A stretch of 64,000 nucleotides of DNA from Mesorhabditis belari. Its lineage: Eukaryota; Nematoda; Chromadorea; Rhabditida; Rhabditidae. This document shows, in pieces, positions 1-15,000 of the stretch (its first letter is position 1; every line of letters begins with the position of its first letter). The notes under the pieces are model-generated. The model had not been told where the DNA came from. It was given only the letters and a program-made list of their open reading frames with translations, and did not search any database. Both the position numbers and the translations under genes were made by a program. The DNA lies in assembly GCA_958450365.1 (NCBI GenBank), contig CAUEEP010000729.1:1328501-1392500 (forward strand). The letters are read 5' to 3'.

Positions 1-3000
1 TCCGAAAGCTACGAGGGTCCACTCGATGACACGAACCGAGCCTACGACATTGACGGCCACCCATTGAGCACTCACGTCTCTGTCTACCACAGTGGAAGAT
101 CCGATGAACCAGTCACGGTTGTCCACGAAGAGAAATCCGAAGTTGGAGAGAAAGAGAAGGGACCAAGCTTCACTGACAAATTGGCTGGCCTCTTCAAGAA
201 AGGTCCAGCCCATCTCGACTATCCAGTCTCCGAAAGCTACGAGGGTCCACTCGATGACACGAACCGAGCCTACGACATTGACGGCCACCCATTGAGCACT
301 CACGTCTCTGTCTACCACAGTGGAAGATCCGATGAACCAGTCACGGTTGTCCACGAAGAGAAATCCGAAGTTGGAGAGAAAGAGAAGGGACCAAGCTTCA
401 CTGACAAATTGGCTGGCCTCTTCAAGAAAGGTCCAGCCCATCTCGACTATCCAGTCTCCGAAAGCTACGAGGGTCCACTCGATGACACGAACCGAGCCTA
501 CGACATTGACGGCCACCCATTGAGCACTCACGTCCCTGTCTACCACAGTGGAAGATCCGATGAACCAGTCACGGTTGTCCACGAAGAGAAATCCGAAGTT
601 GGAGAGAAAGAGAAGGGACCAAGCTTCACTGACAAATTGGCTGGCCTCTTCAAGAAAGGTCCAGCCCATCTCGACTATCCAGTCTCCGAAAGCTACGAGG
701 GTCCACTCGATGACACGAACCGAGCCTACGACATTGACGGCCACCCATTGAGCACTCACGTCTCTGTCTACCACAGTGGAAGATCCGATGAACCAGTCAC
801 GGTTGTCCACGAAGAGAAATCCGAAGTTGGAGAGAAAGAGAAGGGACCAAGCTTCACTGACAAATTGGCTGGCCTCTTCAAGAAAGGTCCAGCCCATCTC
901 GACTATCCAGTCTCCGAAAGCTACGAGGGTCCACTCGATGACACGAACCGAGCCTACGACATTGACGGCCACCCATTGAGCACTCACGTCTCTGTCTACC
1001 ACAGTGGAAGATCCGATGAACCAGTCACGGTTGTCCACGAAGAGAAATCCGAAGTTGGAGAGAAAGAGAAGGGACCAAGCTTCACTGACAAATTGGCTGG
1101 CCTCTTCAAGAAAGGTCCAGCCCATCTCGACTATCCAGTCTCCGAAAGCTACGAGGGTCCACTCGATGACACGAACCGAGCCTACGACATTGACGGCCAC
1201 CCATTGAGCACTCACGTCTCTGTCTACCACAGTGGAAGATCCGATGAACCAGTCACGGTTGTCCACGAAGAGAAACCGAAGTTGGAGAGAAAGAGAAGGG
1301 ACCAAGCTTCACTGACAAATTGGCTGGCCTCTTCAAGAAAGGTCCAGCCCATCTCGACTATCCAGTCTCCGAAAGCTACGAGGGTCCACTCGATGACACG
1401 AACCGAGCCTACGACATTGACGGCCACCCATTGAGCACTCACGTCTCTGTCTACCACAGTGGAAGATCCGATGAACCAGTCACGGTTGTCCACGAAGAGA
1501 AATCCGAAGTTGGAGAGAAAGAGAAGGGACCAAGCTTCACTGACAAATTGGCTGGCCTCTTCAAGAAAGGTCCAGCCCATCTCGACTATCCAGTCTCCGA
1601 AAGCTACGAGGGTCCACTCGATGACACGAACCGAGCCTACGACATTGACGGCCACCCATTGAGCACTCACGTCTCTGTCTACCACAGTGGAAGATCCGAT
1701 GAACCAGTCACGGTTGTCCACGAAGAGAAATCCGAAGTTGGAGAGAAAGAGAAGGGACCAAGCTTCACTGACAAATTGGCTGGCCTCTTCAAGAAAGGTC
1801 CAGCCCATCTCGACTATCCAGTCTCCGAAAGCTACGAGGGTCCACTCGATGACACGAACCGAGCCTACGACATTGACGGCCACCCATTGAGCACTCACGT
1901 CTCTGTCTACCACAGTGGAAGATCCGATGAACCAGTCACGGTTGTCCACGAAGAGAAATCCGAAGTTGGAGAGAAAGAGAAGGGACCAAGCTTCACTGAC
2001 AAATTGGCTGGCCTCTTCAAGAAAGGTCCAGCCCATCTCGACTATCCAGTCTCCGAAAGCTACGAGGGTCCACTCGATGACACGAACCGAGCCTACGACA
2101 TTGACGGCCACCCATTGAGCACTCACGTCTCTGTCTACCACAGTGGAAGATCCGATGAACCAGTCACGGTTGTCCACGAAGAGAAATCCGAAGTTGGAGA
2201 GAAAGAGAAGGGACCAAGCTTCACTGACAAATTGGCTGGCCTCTTCAAGAAAGGTCCAGCCCATCTCGACTATCCAGTCTCCGAAAGCTACGAGGGTCCA
2301 CTCGATGACACGAACCGAGCCTACGACATTGACGGCCACCCATTGAGCACTCACGTCTCTGTCTACCACAGTGGAAGATCCGATGAACCAGTCACGGTTG
2401 TCCACGAAGAGAAATCCGAAGTTGGAGAGAAAGAGAAGGGACCAAGCTTCACTGACAAATTGGCTGGCCTCTTCAAGAAAGGTCCAGCCCATCTCGACTA
2501 TCCAGTCTCCGAAAGCTACGAGGGTCCACTCGATGACACGAACCGAGCCTACGACATTGACGGCCACCCATTGAGCACTCACGTCTCTGTCTACCACAGT
2601 GGAAGATCCGATGAACCAGTCACGGTTGTCCACGAAGAGAAATCCGAAGTTGGAGAGAAAGAGAAGGGACCAAGCTTCACTGACAAATTGGCTGGCCTCT
2701 TCAAGAAAGGTCCAGCCCATCTCGACTATCCAGTCTCCGAAAGCTACGAGGGTCCACTCGATGACACGAACCGAGCCTACGACATTGACGGCCACCCATT
2801 GAGCACTCACGTCTCTGTCTACCACAGTGGAAGATCCGATGAACCAGTCACGGTTGTCCACGAAGAGAAATCCGAAGTTGGAGAGAAAGAGAAGGGACCA
2901 AGCTTCACTGACAAATTGGCTGGCCTCTTCAAGAAAGGTCCAGCCCATCTCGACTATCCAGTCTCCGAAAGCTACGAGGGTCCACTCGATGACACGAACC

Positions 3001-6000
3001 GAGCCTACGACATTGACGGCCACCCATTGAGCACTCACGTCTCTGTCTACCACAGTGGAAGATCCGATGAACCAGTCACGGTTGTCCACGAAGAGAAATC
3101 CGAAGTTGGAGAGAAAGAGAAGGGACCAAGCTTCACTGACAAATTGGCTGGCCTCTTCAAGAAAGGTCCAGCCCATCTCGACTATCCAGTCTCCGAAAGC
3201 TACGAGGGTCCACTCGATGACACGAACCGAGCCTACGACATTGACGGCCACCCATTGAGCACTCACGTCTCTGTCTACCACAGTGGAAGATCCGATGAAC
3301 CAGTCACGGTTGTCCACGAAGAGAAATCCGAAGTTGGAGAGAAAGAGAAGGGACCAAGCTTCACTGACAAATTGGCTGGCCTCTTCAAGAAAGGTCCAGC
3401 CCATCTCGACTATCCAGTCTCCGAAAGCTACGAGGGTCCACTCGATGACACGAACCGAGCCTACGACATTGACGGCCACCCATTGAGCACTCACGTCTCT
3501 GTCTACCACAGTGGAAGATCCGATGAACCAGTCACGGTTGTCCACGAAGAGAAATCCGAAGTTGGAGAGAAAGAGAAGGGACCAAGCTTCACTGACAAAT
3601 TGGCTGGCCTCTTCAAGAAAGGTCCAGCCCATCTCGACTATCCAGTCTCCGAAAGCTACGAGGGTCCACTCGATGACACGAACCGAGCCTACGACATTGA
3701 CGGCCACCCATTGAGCACTCACGTCTCTGTCTACCACAGTGGAAGATCCGATGAACCAGTCACGGTTGTCCACGAAGAGAAATCCGAAGTTGGAGAGAAA
3801 GAGAAGGGACCAAGCTTCACTGACAAATTGGCTGGCCTCTTCAAGAAAGGTCCAGCCCATCTCGACTATCCAGTCTCCGAAAGCTACGAGGGTCCACTCG
3901 ATGACACGAACCGAGCCTACGACATTGACGGCCACCCATTGAGCACTCACGTCTCTGTCTACCACAGTGGAAGATCCGATGAACCAGTCACGGTTGTCCA
4001 CGAAGAGAAATCCGAAGTTGGAGAGAAAGAGAAGGGACCAAGCTTCACTGACAAATTGGCTGGCCTCTTCAAGAAAGGTCCAGCCCATCTCGACTATCCA
4101 GTCTCCGAAAGCTACGAGGGTCCACTCGATGACACGAACCGAGCCTACGACATTGACGGCCACCCATTGAGCACTCACGTCTCTGTCTACCACAGTGGAA
4201 GATCCGATGAACCAGTCACGGTTGTCCACGAAGAGAAATCCGAAGTTGGAGAGAAAGAGAAGGGACCAAGCTTCACTGACAAATTGGCTGGCCTCTTCAA
4301 GAAAGGTCCAGCCCATCTCGACTATCCAGTCTCCGAAAGCTACGAGGGTCCACTCGATGACACGAACCGAGCCTACGACATTGACGGCCACCCATTGAGC
4401 ACTCACGTCTCTGTCTACCACAGTGGAAGATCCGATGAACCAGTCACGGTTGTCCACGAAGAGAAATCCGAAGTTGGAGAGAAAGAGAAGGGACCAAGCT
4501 TCACTGACAAATTGGCTGGCCTCTTCAAGAAAGGTCCAGCCCATCTCGACTATCCAGTCTCCGAAAGCTACGAGGGTCCACTCGATGACACGAACCGAGC
4601 CTACGACATTGACGGCCACCCATTGAGCACTCACGTCTCTGTCTACCACAGTGGAAGATCCGATGAACCAGTCACGGTTGTCCACGAAGAGAAATCCGAA
4701 GTTGGAGAGAAAGAGAAGGGACCAAGCTTCACTGACAAATTGGCTGGCCTCTTCAAGAAAGGTCCAGCCCATCTCGACTATCCAGTCTCCGAAAGCTACG
4801 AGGGTCCACTCGATGACACGAACCGAGCCTACGACATTGACGGCCACCCATTGAGCACTCACGTCTCTGTCTACCACAGTGGAAGATCCGATGAACCAGT
4901 CACGGTTGTCCACGAAGAGAAATCCGAAGTTGGAGAGAAAGAGAAGGGACCAAGCTTCACTGACAAATTGGCTGGCCTCTTCAAGAAAGGTCCAGCCCAT
5001 CTCGACTATCCAGTCTCCGAAAGCTACGAGGGTCCACTCGATGACACGAACCGAGCCTACGACATTGACGGCCACCCATTGAGCACTCACGTCTCTGTCT
5101 ACCACAGTGGAAGATCCGATGAACCAGTCACGGTTGTCCACGAAGAGAAATCCGAAGTTGGAGAGAAAGAGAAGGGACCAAGCTTCACTGACAAATTGGC
5201 TGGCCTCTTCAAGAAAGGTCCAGCCCATCTCGACTATCCAGTCTCCGAAAGCTACGAGGGTCCACTCGATGACACGAACCGAGCCTACGACATTGACGGC
5301 CACCCATTGAGCACTCACGTCTCTGTCTACCACAGTGGAAGATCCGATGAACCAGTCACGGTTGTCCACGAAGAGAAATCCGAAGTTGGAGAGAAAGAGA
5401 AGGGACCAAGCTTCACTGACAAATTGGCTGGCCTCTTCAAGAAAGGTCCAGCCCATCTCGACTATCCAGTCTCCGAAAGCTACGAGGGTCCACTCGATGA
5501 CACGAACCGAGCCTACGACATTGACGGCCACCCATTGAGCACTCACGTCTCTGTCTACCACAGTGGAAGATCCGATGAACCAGTCACGGTTGTCCACGAA
5601 GAGAAATCCGAAGTTGGAGAGAAAGAGAAGGGACCAAGCTTCACTGACAAATTGGCTGGCCTCTTCAAGAAAGGTCCAGCCCATCTCGACTATCCAGTCT
5701 CCGAAAGCTACGAGGGTCCACTCGATGACACGAACCGAGCCTACGACATTGACGGCCACCCATTGAGCACTCACGTCTCTGTCTACCACAGTGGAAGATC
5801 CGATGAACCAGTCACGGTTGTCCACGAAGAGAAATCCGAAGTTGGAGAGAAAGAGAAGGGACCAAGCTTCACTGACAAATTGGCTGGCCTCTTCAAGAAA
5901 GGTCCAGCCCATCTCGACTATCCAGTCTCCGAAAGCTACGAGGGTCCACTCGATGACACGAACCGAGCCTACGACATTGACGGCCACCCATTGAGCACTC

Positions 6001-9000
6001 ACGTCTCTGTCTACCACAGTGGAAGATCCGATGAACCAGTCACGGTTGTCCACGAAGAGAAATCCGAAGTTGGAGAGAAAGAGAAGGGACCAAGCTTCAC
6101 TGACAAATTGGCTGGCCTCTTCAAGAAAGGTCCAGCCCATCTCGACTATCCAGTCTCCGAAAGCTACGAGGGTCCACTCGATGACACGAACCGAGCCTAC
6201 GACATTGACGGCCACCCATTGAGCACTCACGTCTCTGTCTACCACAGTGGAAGATCCGATGAACCAGTCACGGTTGTCCACGAAGAGAAATCCGAAGTTG
6301 GAGAGAAAGAGAAGGGACCAAGCTTCACTGACAAATTGGCTGGCCTCTTCAAGAAAGGTCCAGCCCATCTCGACTATCCAGTCTCCGAAAGCTACGAGGG
6401 TCCACTCGATGACACGAACCGAGCCTACGACATTGACGGCCACCCATTGAGCACTCACGTCTCTGTCTACCACAGTGGAAGATCCGATGAACCAGTCACG
6501 GTTGTCCACGAAGAGAAATCCGAAGTTGGAGAGAAAGAGAAGGGACCAAGCTTCACTGACAAATTGGCTGGCCTCTTCAAGAAAGGTCCAGCCCATCTCG
6601 ACTATCCAGTCTCCGAAAGCTACGAGGGTCCACTCGATGACACGAACCGAGCCTACGACATTGACGGCCACCCATTGAGCACTCACGTCTCTGTCTACCA
6701 CAGTGGAAGATCCGATGAACCAGTCACGGTTGTCCACGAAGAGAAATCCGAAGTTGGAGAGAAAGAGAAGGGACCAAGCTTCACTGACAAATTGGCTGGC
6801 CTCTTCAAGAAAGGTCCAGCCCATCTCGACTATCCAGTCTCCGAAAGCTACGAGGGTCCACTCGATGACACGAACCGAGCCTACGACATTGACGGCCACC
6901 CATTGAGCACTCACGTCTCTGTCTACCACAGTGGAAGATCCGATGAACCAGTCACGGTTGTCCACGAAGAGAAATCCGAAGTTGGAGAGAAAGAGAAGGG
7001 ACCAAGCTTCACTGACAAATTGGCTGGCCTCTTCAAGAAAGGTCCAGCCCATCTCGACTATCCAGTCTCCGAAAGCTACGAGGGTCCACTCGATGACACG
7101 AACCGAGCCTACGACATTGACGGCCACCCATTGAGCACTCACGTCTCTGTCTACCACAGTGGAAGATCCGATGAACCAGTCACGGTTGTCCACGAAGAGA
7201 AATCCGAAGTTGGAGAGAAAGAGAAGGGACCAAGCTTCACTGACAAATTGGCTGGCCTCTTCAAGAAAGGTCCAGCCCATCTCGACTATCCAGTCTCCGA
7301 AAGCTACGAGGGTCCACTCGATGACACGAACCGAGCCTACGACATTGACGGCCACCCATTGAGCACTCACGTCTCTGTCTACCACAGTGGAAGATCCGAT
7401 GAACCAGTCACGGTTGTCCACGAAGAGAAATCCGAAGTTGGAGAGAAAGAGAAGGGACCAAGCTTCACTGACAAATTGGCTGGCCTCTTCAAGAAAGGTC
7501 CAGCCCATCTCGACTATCCAGTCTCCGAAAGCTACGAGGGTCCACTCGATGACACGAACCGAGCCTACGACATTGACGGCCACCCATTGAGCACTCACGT
7601 CTCTGTCTACCACAGTGGAAGATCCGATGAACCAGTCACGGTTGTCCACGAAGAGAAATCCGAAGTTGGAGAGAAAGAGAAGGGACCAAGCTTCACTGAC
7701 AAATTGGCTGGCCTCTTCAAGAAAGGTCCAGCCCATCTCGACTATCCAGTCTCCGAAAGCTACGAGGGTCCACTCGATGACACGAACCGAGCCTACGACA
7801 TTGACGGCCACCCATTGAGCACTCACGTCTCTGTCTACCACAGTGGAAGATCCGATGAACCAGTCACGGTTGTCCACGAAGAGAAATCCGAAGTTGGAGA
7901 GAAAGAGAAGGGACCAAGCTTCACTGACAAATTGGCTGGCCTCTTCAAGAAAGGTCCAGCCCATCTCGACTATCCAGTCTCCGAAAGCTACGAGGGTCCA
8001 CTCGATGACACGAACCGAGCCTACGACATTGACGGCCACCCATTGAGCACTCACGTCTCTGTCTACCACAGTGGAAGATCCGATGAACCAGTCACGGTTG
8101 TCCACGAAGAGAAATCCGAAGTTGGAGAGAAAGAGAAGGGACCAAGCTTCACTGACAAATTGGCTGGCCTCTTCAAGAAAGGTCCAGCCCATCTCGACTA
8201 TCCAGTCTCCGAAAGCTACGAGGGTCCACTCGATGACACGAACCGAGCCTACGACATTGACGGCCACCCATTGAGCACTCACGTCTCTGTCTACCACAGT
8301 GGAAGATCCGATGAACCAGTCACGGTTGTCCACGAAGAGAAATCCGAAGTTGGAGAGAAAGAGAAGGGACCAAGCTTCACTGACAAATTGGCTGGCCTCT
8401 TCAAGAAAGGTCCAGCCCATCTCGACTATCCAGTCTCCGAAAGCTACGAGGGTCCACTCGATGACACGAACCGAGCCTACGACATTGACGGCCACCCATT
8501 GAGCACTCACGTCTCTGTCTACCACAGTGGAAGATCCGATGAACCAGTCACGGTTGTCCACGAAGAGAAATCCGAAGTTGGAGAGAAAGAGAAGGGACCA
8601 AGCTTCACTGACAAATTGGCTGGCCTCTTCAAGAAAGGTCCAGCCCATCTCGACTATCCAGTCTCCGAAAGCTACGAGGGTCCACTCGATGACACGAACC
8701 GAGCCTACGACATTGACGGCCACCCATTGAGCACTCACGTCTCTGTCTACCACAGTGGAAGATCCGATGAACCAGTCACGGTTGTCCACGAAGAGAAATC
8801 CGAAGTTGGAGAGAAAGAGAAGGGACCAAGCTTCACTGACAAATTGGCTGGCCTCTTCAAGAAAGGTCCAGCCCATCTCGACTATCCAGTCTCCGAAAGC
8901 TACGAGGGTCCACTCGATGACACGAACCGAGCCTACGACATTGACGGCCACCCATTGAGCACTCACGTCTCTGTCTACCACAGTGGAAGATCCGATGAAC

Positions 9001-12000
9001 CAGTCACGGTTGTCCACGAAGAGAAATCCGAAGTTGGAGAGAAAGAGAAGGGACCAAGCTTCACTGACAAATTGGCTGGCCTCTTCAAGAAAGGTCCAGC
9101 CCATCTCGACTATCCAGTCTCCGAAAGCTACGAGGGTCCACTCGATGACACGAACCGAGCCTACGACATTGACGGCCACCCATTGAGCACTCACGTCTCT
9201 GTCTACCACAGTGGAAGATCCGATGAACCAGTCACGGTTGTCCACGAAGAGAAATCCGAAGTTGGAGAGAAAGAGAAGGGACCAAGCTTCACTGACAAAT
9301 TGGCTGGCCTCTTCAAGAAAGGTCCAGCCCATCTCGACTATCCAGTCTCCGAAAGCTACGAGGGTCCACTCGATGACACGAACCGAGCCTACGACATTGA
9401 CGGCCACCCATTGAGCACTCACGTCTCTGTCTACCACAGTGGAAGATCCGATGAACCAGTCACGGTTGTCCACGAAGAGAAATCCGAAGTTGGAGAGAAA
9501 GAGAAGGGACCAAGCTTCACTGACAAATTGGCTGGCCTCTTCAAGAAAGGTCCAGCCCATCTCGACTATCCAGTCTCCGAAAGCTACGAGGGTCCACTCG
9601 ATGACACGAACCGAGCCTACGACATTGACGGCCACCCATTGAGCACTCACGTCTCTGTCTACCACAGTGGAAGATCCGATGAACCAGTCACGGTTGTCCA
9701 CGAAGAGAAATCCGAAGTTGGAGAGAAAGAGAAGGGACCAAGCTTCACTGACAAATTGGCTGGCCTCTTCAAGAAAGGTCCAGCCCATCTCGACTATCCA
9801 GTCTCCGAAAGCTACGAGGGTCCACTCGATGACACGAACCGAGCCTACGACATTGACGGCCACCCATTGAGCACTCACGTCTCTGTCTACCACAGTGGAA
9901 GATCCGATGAACCAGTCACGGTTGTCCACGAAGAGAAATCCGAAGTTGGAGAGAAAGAGAAGGGACCAAGCTTCACTGACAAATTGGCTGGCCTCTTCAA
10001 GAAAGGTCCAGCCCATCTCGACTATCCAGTCTCCGAAAGCTACGAGGGTCCACTCGATGACACGAACCGAGCCTACGACATTGACGGCCACCCATTGAGC
10101 ACTCACGTCTCTGTCTACCACAGTGGAAGATCCGATGAACCAGTCACGGTTGTCCACGAAGAGAAATCCGAAGTTGGAGAGAAAGAGAAGGGACCAAGCT
10201 TCACTGACAAATTGGCTGGCCTCTTCAAGAAAGGTCCAGCCCATCTCGACTATCCAGTCTCCGAAAGCTACGAGGGTCCACTCGATGACACGAACCGAGC
10301 CTACGACATTGACGGCCACCCATTGAGCACTCACGTCTCTGTCTACCACAGTGGAAGATCCGATGAACCAGTCACGGTTGTCCACGAAGAGAAATCCGAA
10401 GTTGGAGAGAAAGAGAAGGGACCAAGCTTCACTGACAAATTGGCTGGCCTCTTCAAGAAAGGTCCAGCCCATCTCGACTATCCAGTCTCCGAAAGCTACG
10501 AGGGTCCACTCGATGACACGAACCGAGCCTACGACATTGACGGCCACCCATTGAGCACTCACGTCTCTGTCTACCACAGTGGAAGATCCGATGAACCAGT
10601 CACGGTTGTCCACGAAGAGAAATCCGAAGTTGGAGAGAAAGAGAAGGGACCAAGCTTCACTGACAAATTGGCTGGCCTCTTCAAGAAAGGTCCAGCCCAT
10701 CTCGACTATCCAGTCTCCGAAAGCTACGAGGGTCCACTCGATGACACGAACCGAGCCTACGACATTGACGGCCACCCATTGAGCACTCACGTCTCTGTCT
10801 ACCACAGTGGAAGATCCGATGAACCAGTCACGGTTGTCCACGAAGAGAAATCCGAAGTTGGAGAGAAAGAGAAGGGACCAAGCTTCACTGACAAATTGGC
10901 TGGCCTCTTCAAGAAAGGTCCAGCCCATCTCGACTATCCAGTCTCCGAAAGCTACGAGGGTCCACTCGATGACACGAACCGAGCCTACGACATTGACGGC
11001 CACCCATTGAGCACTCACGTCTCTGTCTACCACAGTGGAAGATCCGATGAACCAGTCACGGTTGTCCACGAAGAGAAATCCGAAGTTGGAGAGAAAGAGA
11101 AGGGACCAAGCTTCACTGACAAATTGGCTGGCCTCTTCAAGAAAGGTCCAGCCCATCTCGACTATCCAGTCTCCGAAAGCTACGAGGGTCCACTCGATGA
11201 CACGAACCGAGCCTACGACATTGACGGCCACCCATTGAGCACTCACGTCTCTGTCTACCACAGTGGAAGATCCGATGAACCAGTCACGGTTGTCCACGAA
11301 GAGAAATCCGAAGTTGGAGAGAAAGAGAAGGGACCAAGCTTCACTGACAAATTGGCTGGCCTCTTCAAGAAAGGTCCAGCCCATCTCGACTATCCAGTCT
11401 CCGAAAGCTACGAGGGTCCACTCGATGACACGAACCGAGCCTACGACATTGACGGCCACCCATTGAGCACTCACGTCTCTGTCTACCACAGTGGAAGATC
11501 CGATGAACCAGTCACGGTTGTCCACGAAGAGAAATCCGAAGTTGGAGAGAAAGAGAAGGGACCAAGCTTCACTGACAAATTGGCTGGCCTCTTCAAGAAA
11601 GGTCCAGCCCATCTCGACTATCCAGTCTCCGAAAGCTACGAGGGTCCACTCGATGACACGAACCGAGCCTACGACATTGACGGCCACCCATTGAGCACTC
11701 ACGTCTCTGTCTACCACAGTGGAAGATCCGATGAACCAGTCACGGTTGTCCACGAAGAGAAATCCGAAGTTGGAGAGAAAGAGAAGGGACCAAGCTTCAC
11801 TGACAAATTGGCTGGCCTCTTCAAGAAAGGTCCAGCCCATCTCGACTATCCAGTCTCCGAAAGCTACGAGGGTCCACTCGATGACACGAACCGAGCCTAC
11901 GACATTGACGGCCACCCATTGAGCACTCACGTCTCTGTCTACCACAGTGGAAGATCCGATGAACCAGTCACGGTTGTCCACGAAGAGAAATCCGAAGTTG

Positions 12001-15000
12001 GAGAGAAAGAGAAGGGACCAAGCTTCACTGACAAATTGGCTGGCCTCTTCAAGAAAGGTCCAGCCCATCTCGACTATCCAGTCTCCGAAAGCTACGAGGG
12101 TCCACTCGATGACACGAACCGAGCCTACGACATTGACGGCCACCCATTGAGCACTCACGTCTCTGTCTACCACAGTGGAAGATCCGATGAACCAGTCACG
12201 GTTGTCCACGAAGAGAAATCCGAAGTTGGAGAGAAAGAGAAGGGACCAAGCTTCACTGACAAATTGGCTGGCCTCTTCAAGAAAGGTCCAGCCCATCTCG
12301 ACTATCCAGTCTCCGAAAGCTACGAGGGTCCACTCGATGACACGAACCGAGCCTACGACATTGACGGCCACCCATTGAGCACTCACGTCTCTGTCTACCA
12401 CAGTGGAAGATCCGATGAACCAGTCACGGTTGTCCACGAAGAGAAATCCGAAGTTGGAGAGAAAGAGAAGGGACCAAGCTTCACTGACAAATTGGCTGGC
12501 CTCTTCAAGAAAGGTCCAGCCCATCTCGACTATCCAGTCTCCGAAAGCTACGAGGGTCCACTCGATGACACGAACCGAGCCTACGACATTGACGGCCACC
12601 CATTGAGCACTCACGTCTCTGTCTACCACAGTGGAAGATCCGATGAACCAGTCACGGTTGTCCACGAAGAGAAATCCGAAGTTGGAGAGAAAGAGAAGGG
12701 ACCAAGCTTCACTGACAAATTGGCTGGCCTCTTCAAGAAAGGTCCAGCCCATCTCGACTATCCAGTCTCCGAAAGCTACGAGGGTCCACTCGATGACACG
12801 AACCGAGCCTACGACATTGACGGCCACCCATTGAGCACTCACGTCTCTGTCTACCACAGTGGAAGATCCGATGAACCAGTCACGGTTGTCCACGAAGAGA
12901 AATCCGAAGTTGGAGAGAAAGAGAAGGGACCAAGCTTCACTGACAAATTGGCTGGCCTCTTCAAGAAAGGTCCAGCCCATCTCGACTATCCAGTCTCCGA
13001 AAGCTACGAGGGTCCACTCGATGACACGAACCGAGCCTACGACATTGACGGCCACCCATTGAGCACTCACGTCTCTGTCTACCACAGTGGAAGATCCGAT
13101 GAACCAGTCACGGTTGTCCACGAAGAGAAATCCGAAGTTGGAGAGAAAGAGAAGGGACCAAGCTTCACTGACAAATTGGCTGGCCTCTTCAAGAAAGGTC
13201 CAGCCCATCTCGACTATCCAGTCTCCGAAAGCTACGAGGGTCCACTCGATGACACGAACCGAGCCTACGACATTGACGGCCACCCATTGAGCACTCACGT
13301 CTCTGTCTACCACAGTGGAAGATCCGATGAACCAGTCACGGTTGTCCACGAAGAGAAATCCGAAGTTGGAGAGAAAGAGAAGGGACCAAGCTTCACTGAC
13401 AAATTGGCTGGCCTCTTCAAGAAAGGTCCAGCCCATCTCGACTATCCAGTCTCCGAAAGCTACGAGGGTCCACTCGATGACACGAACCGAGCCTACGACA
13501 TTGACGGCCACCCATTGAGCACTCACGTCTCTGTCTACCACAGTGGAAGATCCGATGAACCAGTCACGGTTGTCCACGAAGAGAAATCCGAAGTTGGAGA
13601 GAAAGAGAAGGGACCAAGCTTCACTGACAAATTGGCTGGCCTCTTCAAGAAAGGTCCAGCCCATCTCGACTATCCAGTCTCCGAAAGCTACGAGGGTCCA
13701 CTCGATGACACGAACCGAGCCTACGACATTGACGGCCACCCATTGAGCACTCACGTCTCTGTCTACCACAGTGGAAGATCCGATGAACCAGTCACGGTTG
13801 TCCACGAAGAGAAATCCGAAGTTGGAGAGAAAGAGAAGGGACCAAGCTTCACTGACAAATTGGCTGGCCTCTTCAAGAAAGGTCCAGCCCATCTCGACTA
13901 TCCAGTCTCCGAAAGCTACGAGGGTCCACTCGATGACACGAACCGAGCCTACGACATTGACGGCCACCCATTGAGCACTCACGTCTCTGTCTACCACAGT
14001 GGAAGATCCGATGAACCAGTCACGGTTGTCCACGAAGAGAAATCCGAAGTTGGAGAGAAAGAGAAGGGACCAAGCTTCACTGACAAATTGGCTGGCCTCT
14101 TCAAGAAAGGTCCAGCCCATCTCGACTATCCAGTCTCCGAAAGCTACGAGGGTCCACTCGATGACACGAACCGAGCCTACGACATTGACGGCCACCCATT
14201 GAGCACTCACGTCTCTGTCTACCACAGTGGAAGATCCGATGAACCAGTCACGGTTGTCCACGAAGAGAAATCCGAAGTTGGAGAGAAAGAGAAGGGACCA
14301 AGCTTCACTGACAAATTGGCTGGCCTCTTCAAGAAAGGTCCAGCCCATCTCGACTATCCAGTCTCCGAAAGCTACGAGGGTCCACTCGATGACACGAACC
14401 GAGCCTACGACATTGACGGCCACCCATTGAGCACTCACGTCTCTGTCTACCACAGTGGAAGATCCGATGAACCAGTCACGGTTGTCCACGAAGAGAAATC
14501 CGAAGTTGGAGAGAAAGAGAAGGGACCAAGCTTCACTGACAAATTGGCTGGCCTCTTCAAGAAAGGTCCAGCCCATCTCGACTATCCAGTCTCCGAAAGC
14601 TACGAGGGTCCACTCGATGACACGAACCGAGCCTACGACATTGACGGCCACCCATTGAGCACTCACGTCTCTGTCTACCACAGTGGAAGATCCGATGAAC
14701 CAGTCACGGTTGTCCACGAAGAGAAATCCGAAGTTGGAGAGAAAGAGAAGGGACCAAGCTTCACTGACAAATTGGCTGGCCTCTTCAAGAAAGGTCCAGC
14801 CCATCTCGACTATCCAGTCTCCGAAAGCTACGAGGGTCCACTCGATGACACGAACCGAGCCTACGACATTGACGGCCACCCATTGAGCACTCACGTCTCT
14901 GTCTACCACAGTGGAAGATCCGATGAACCAGTCACGGTTGTCCACGAAGAGAAATCCGAAGTTGGAGAGAAAGAGAAGGGACCAAGCTTCACTGACAAAT

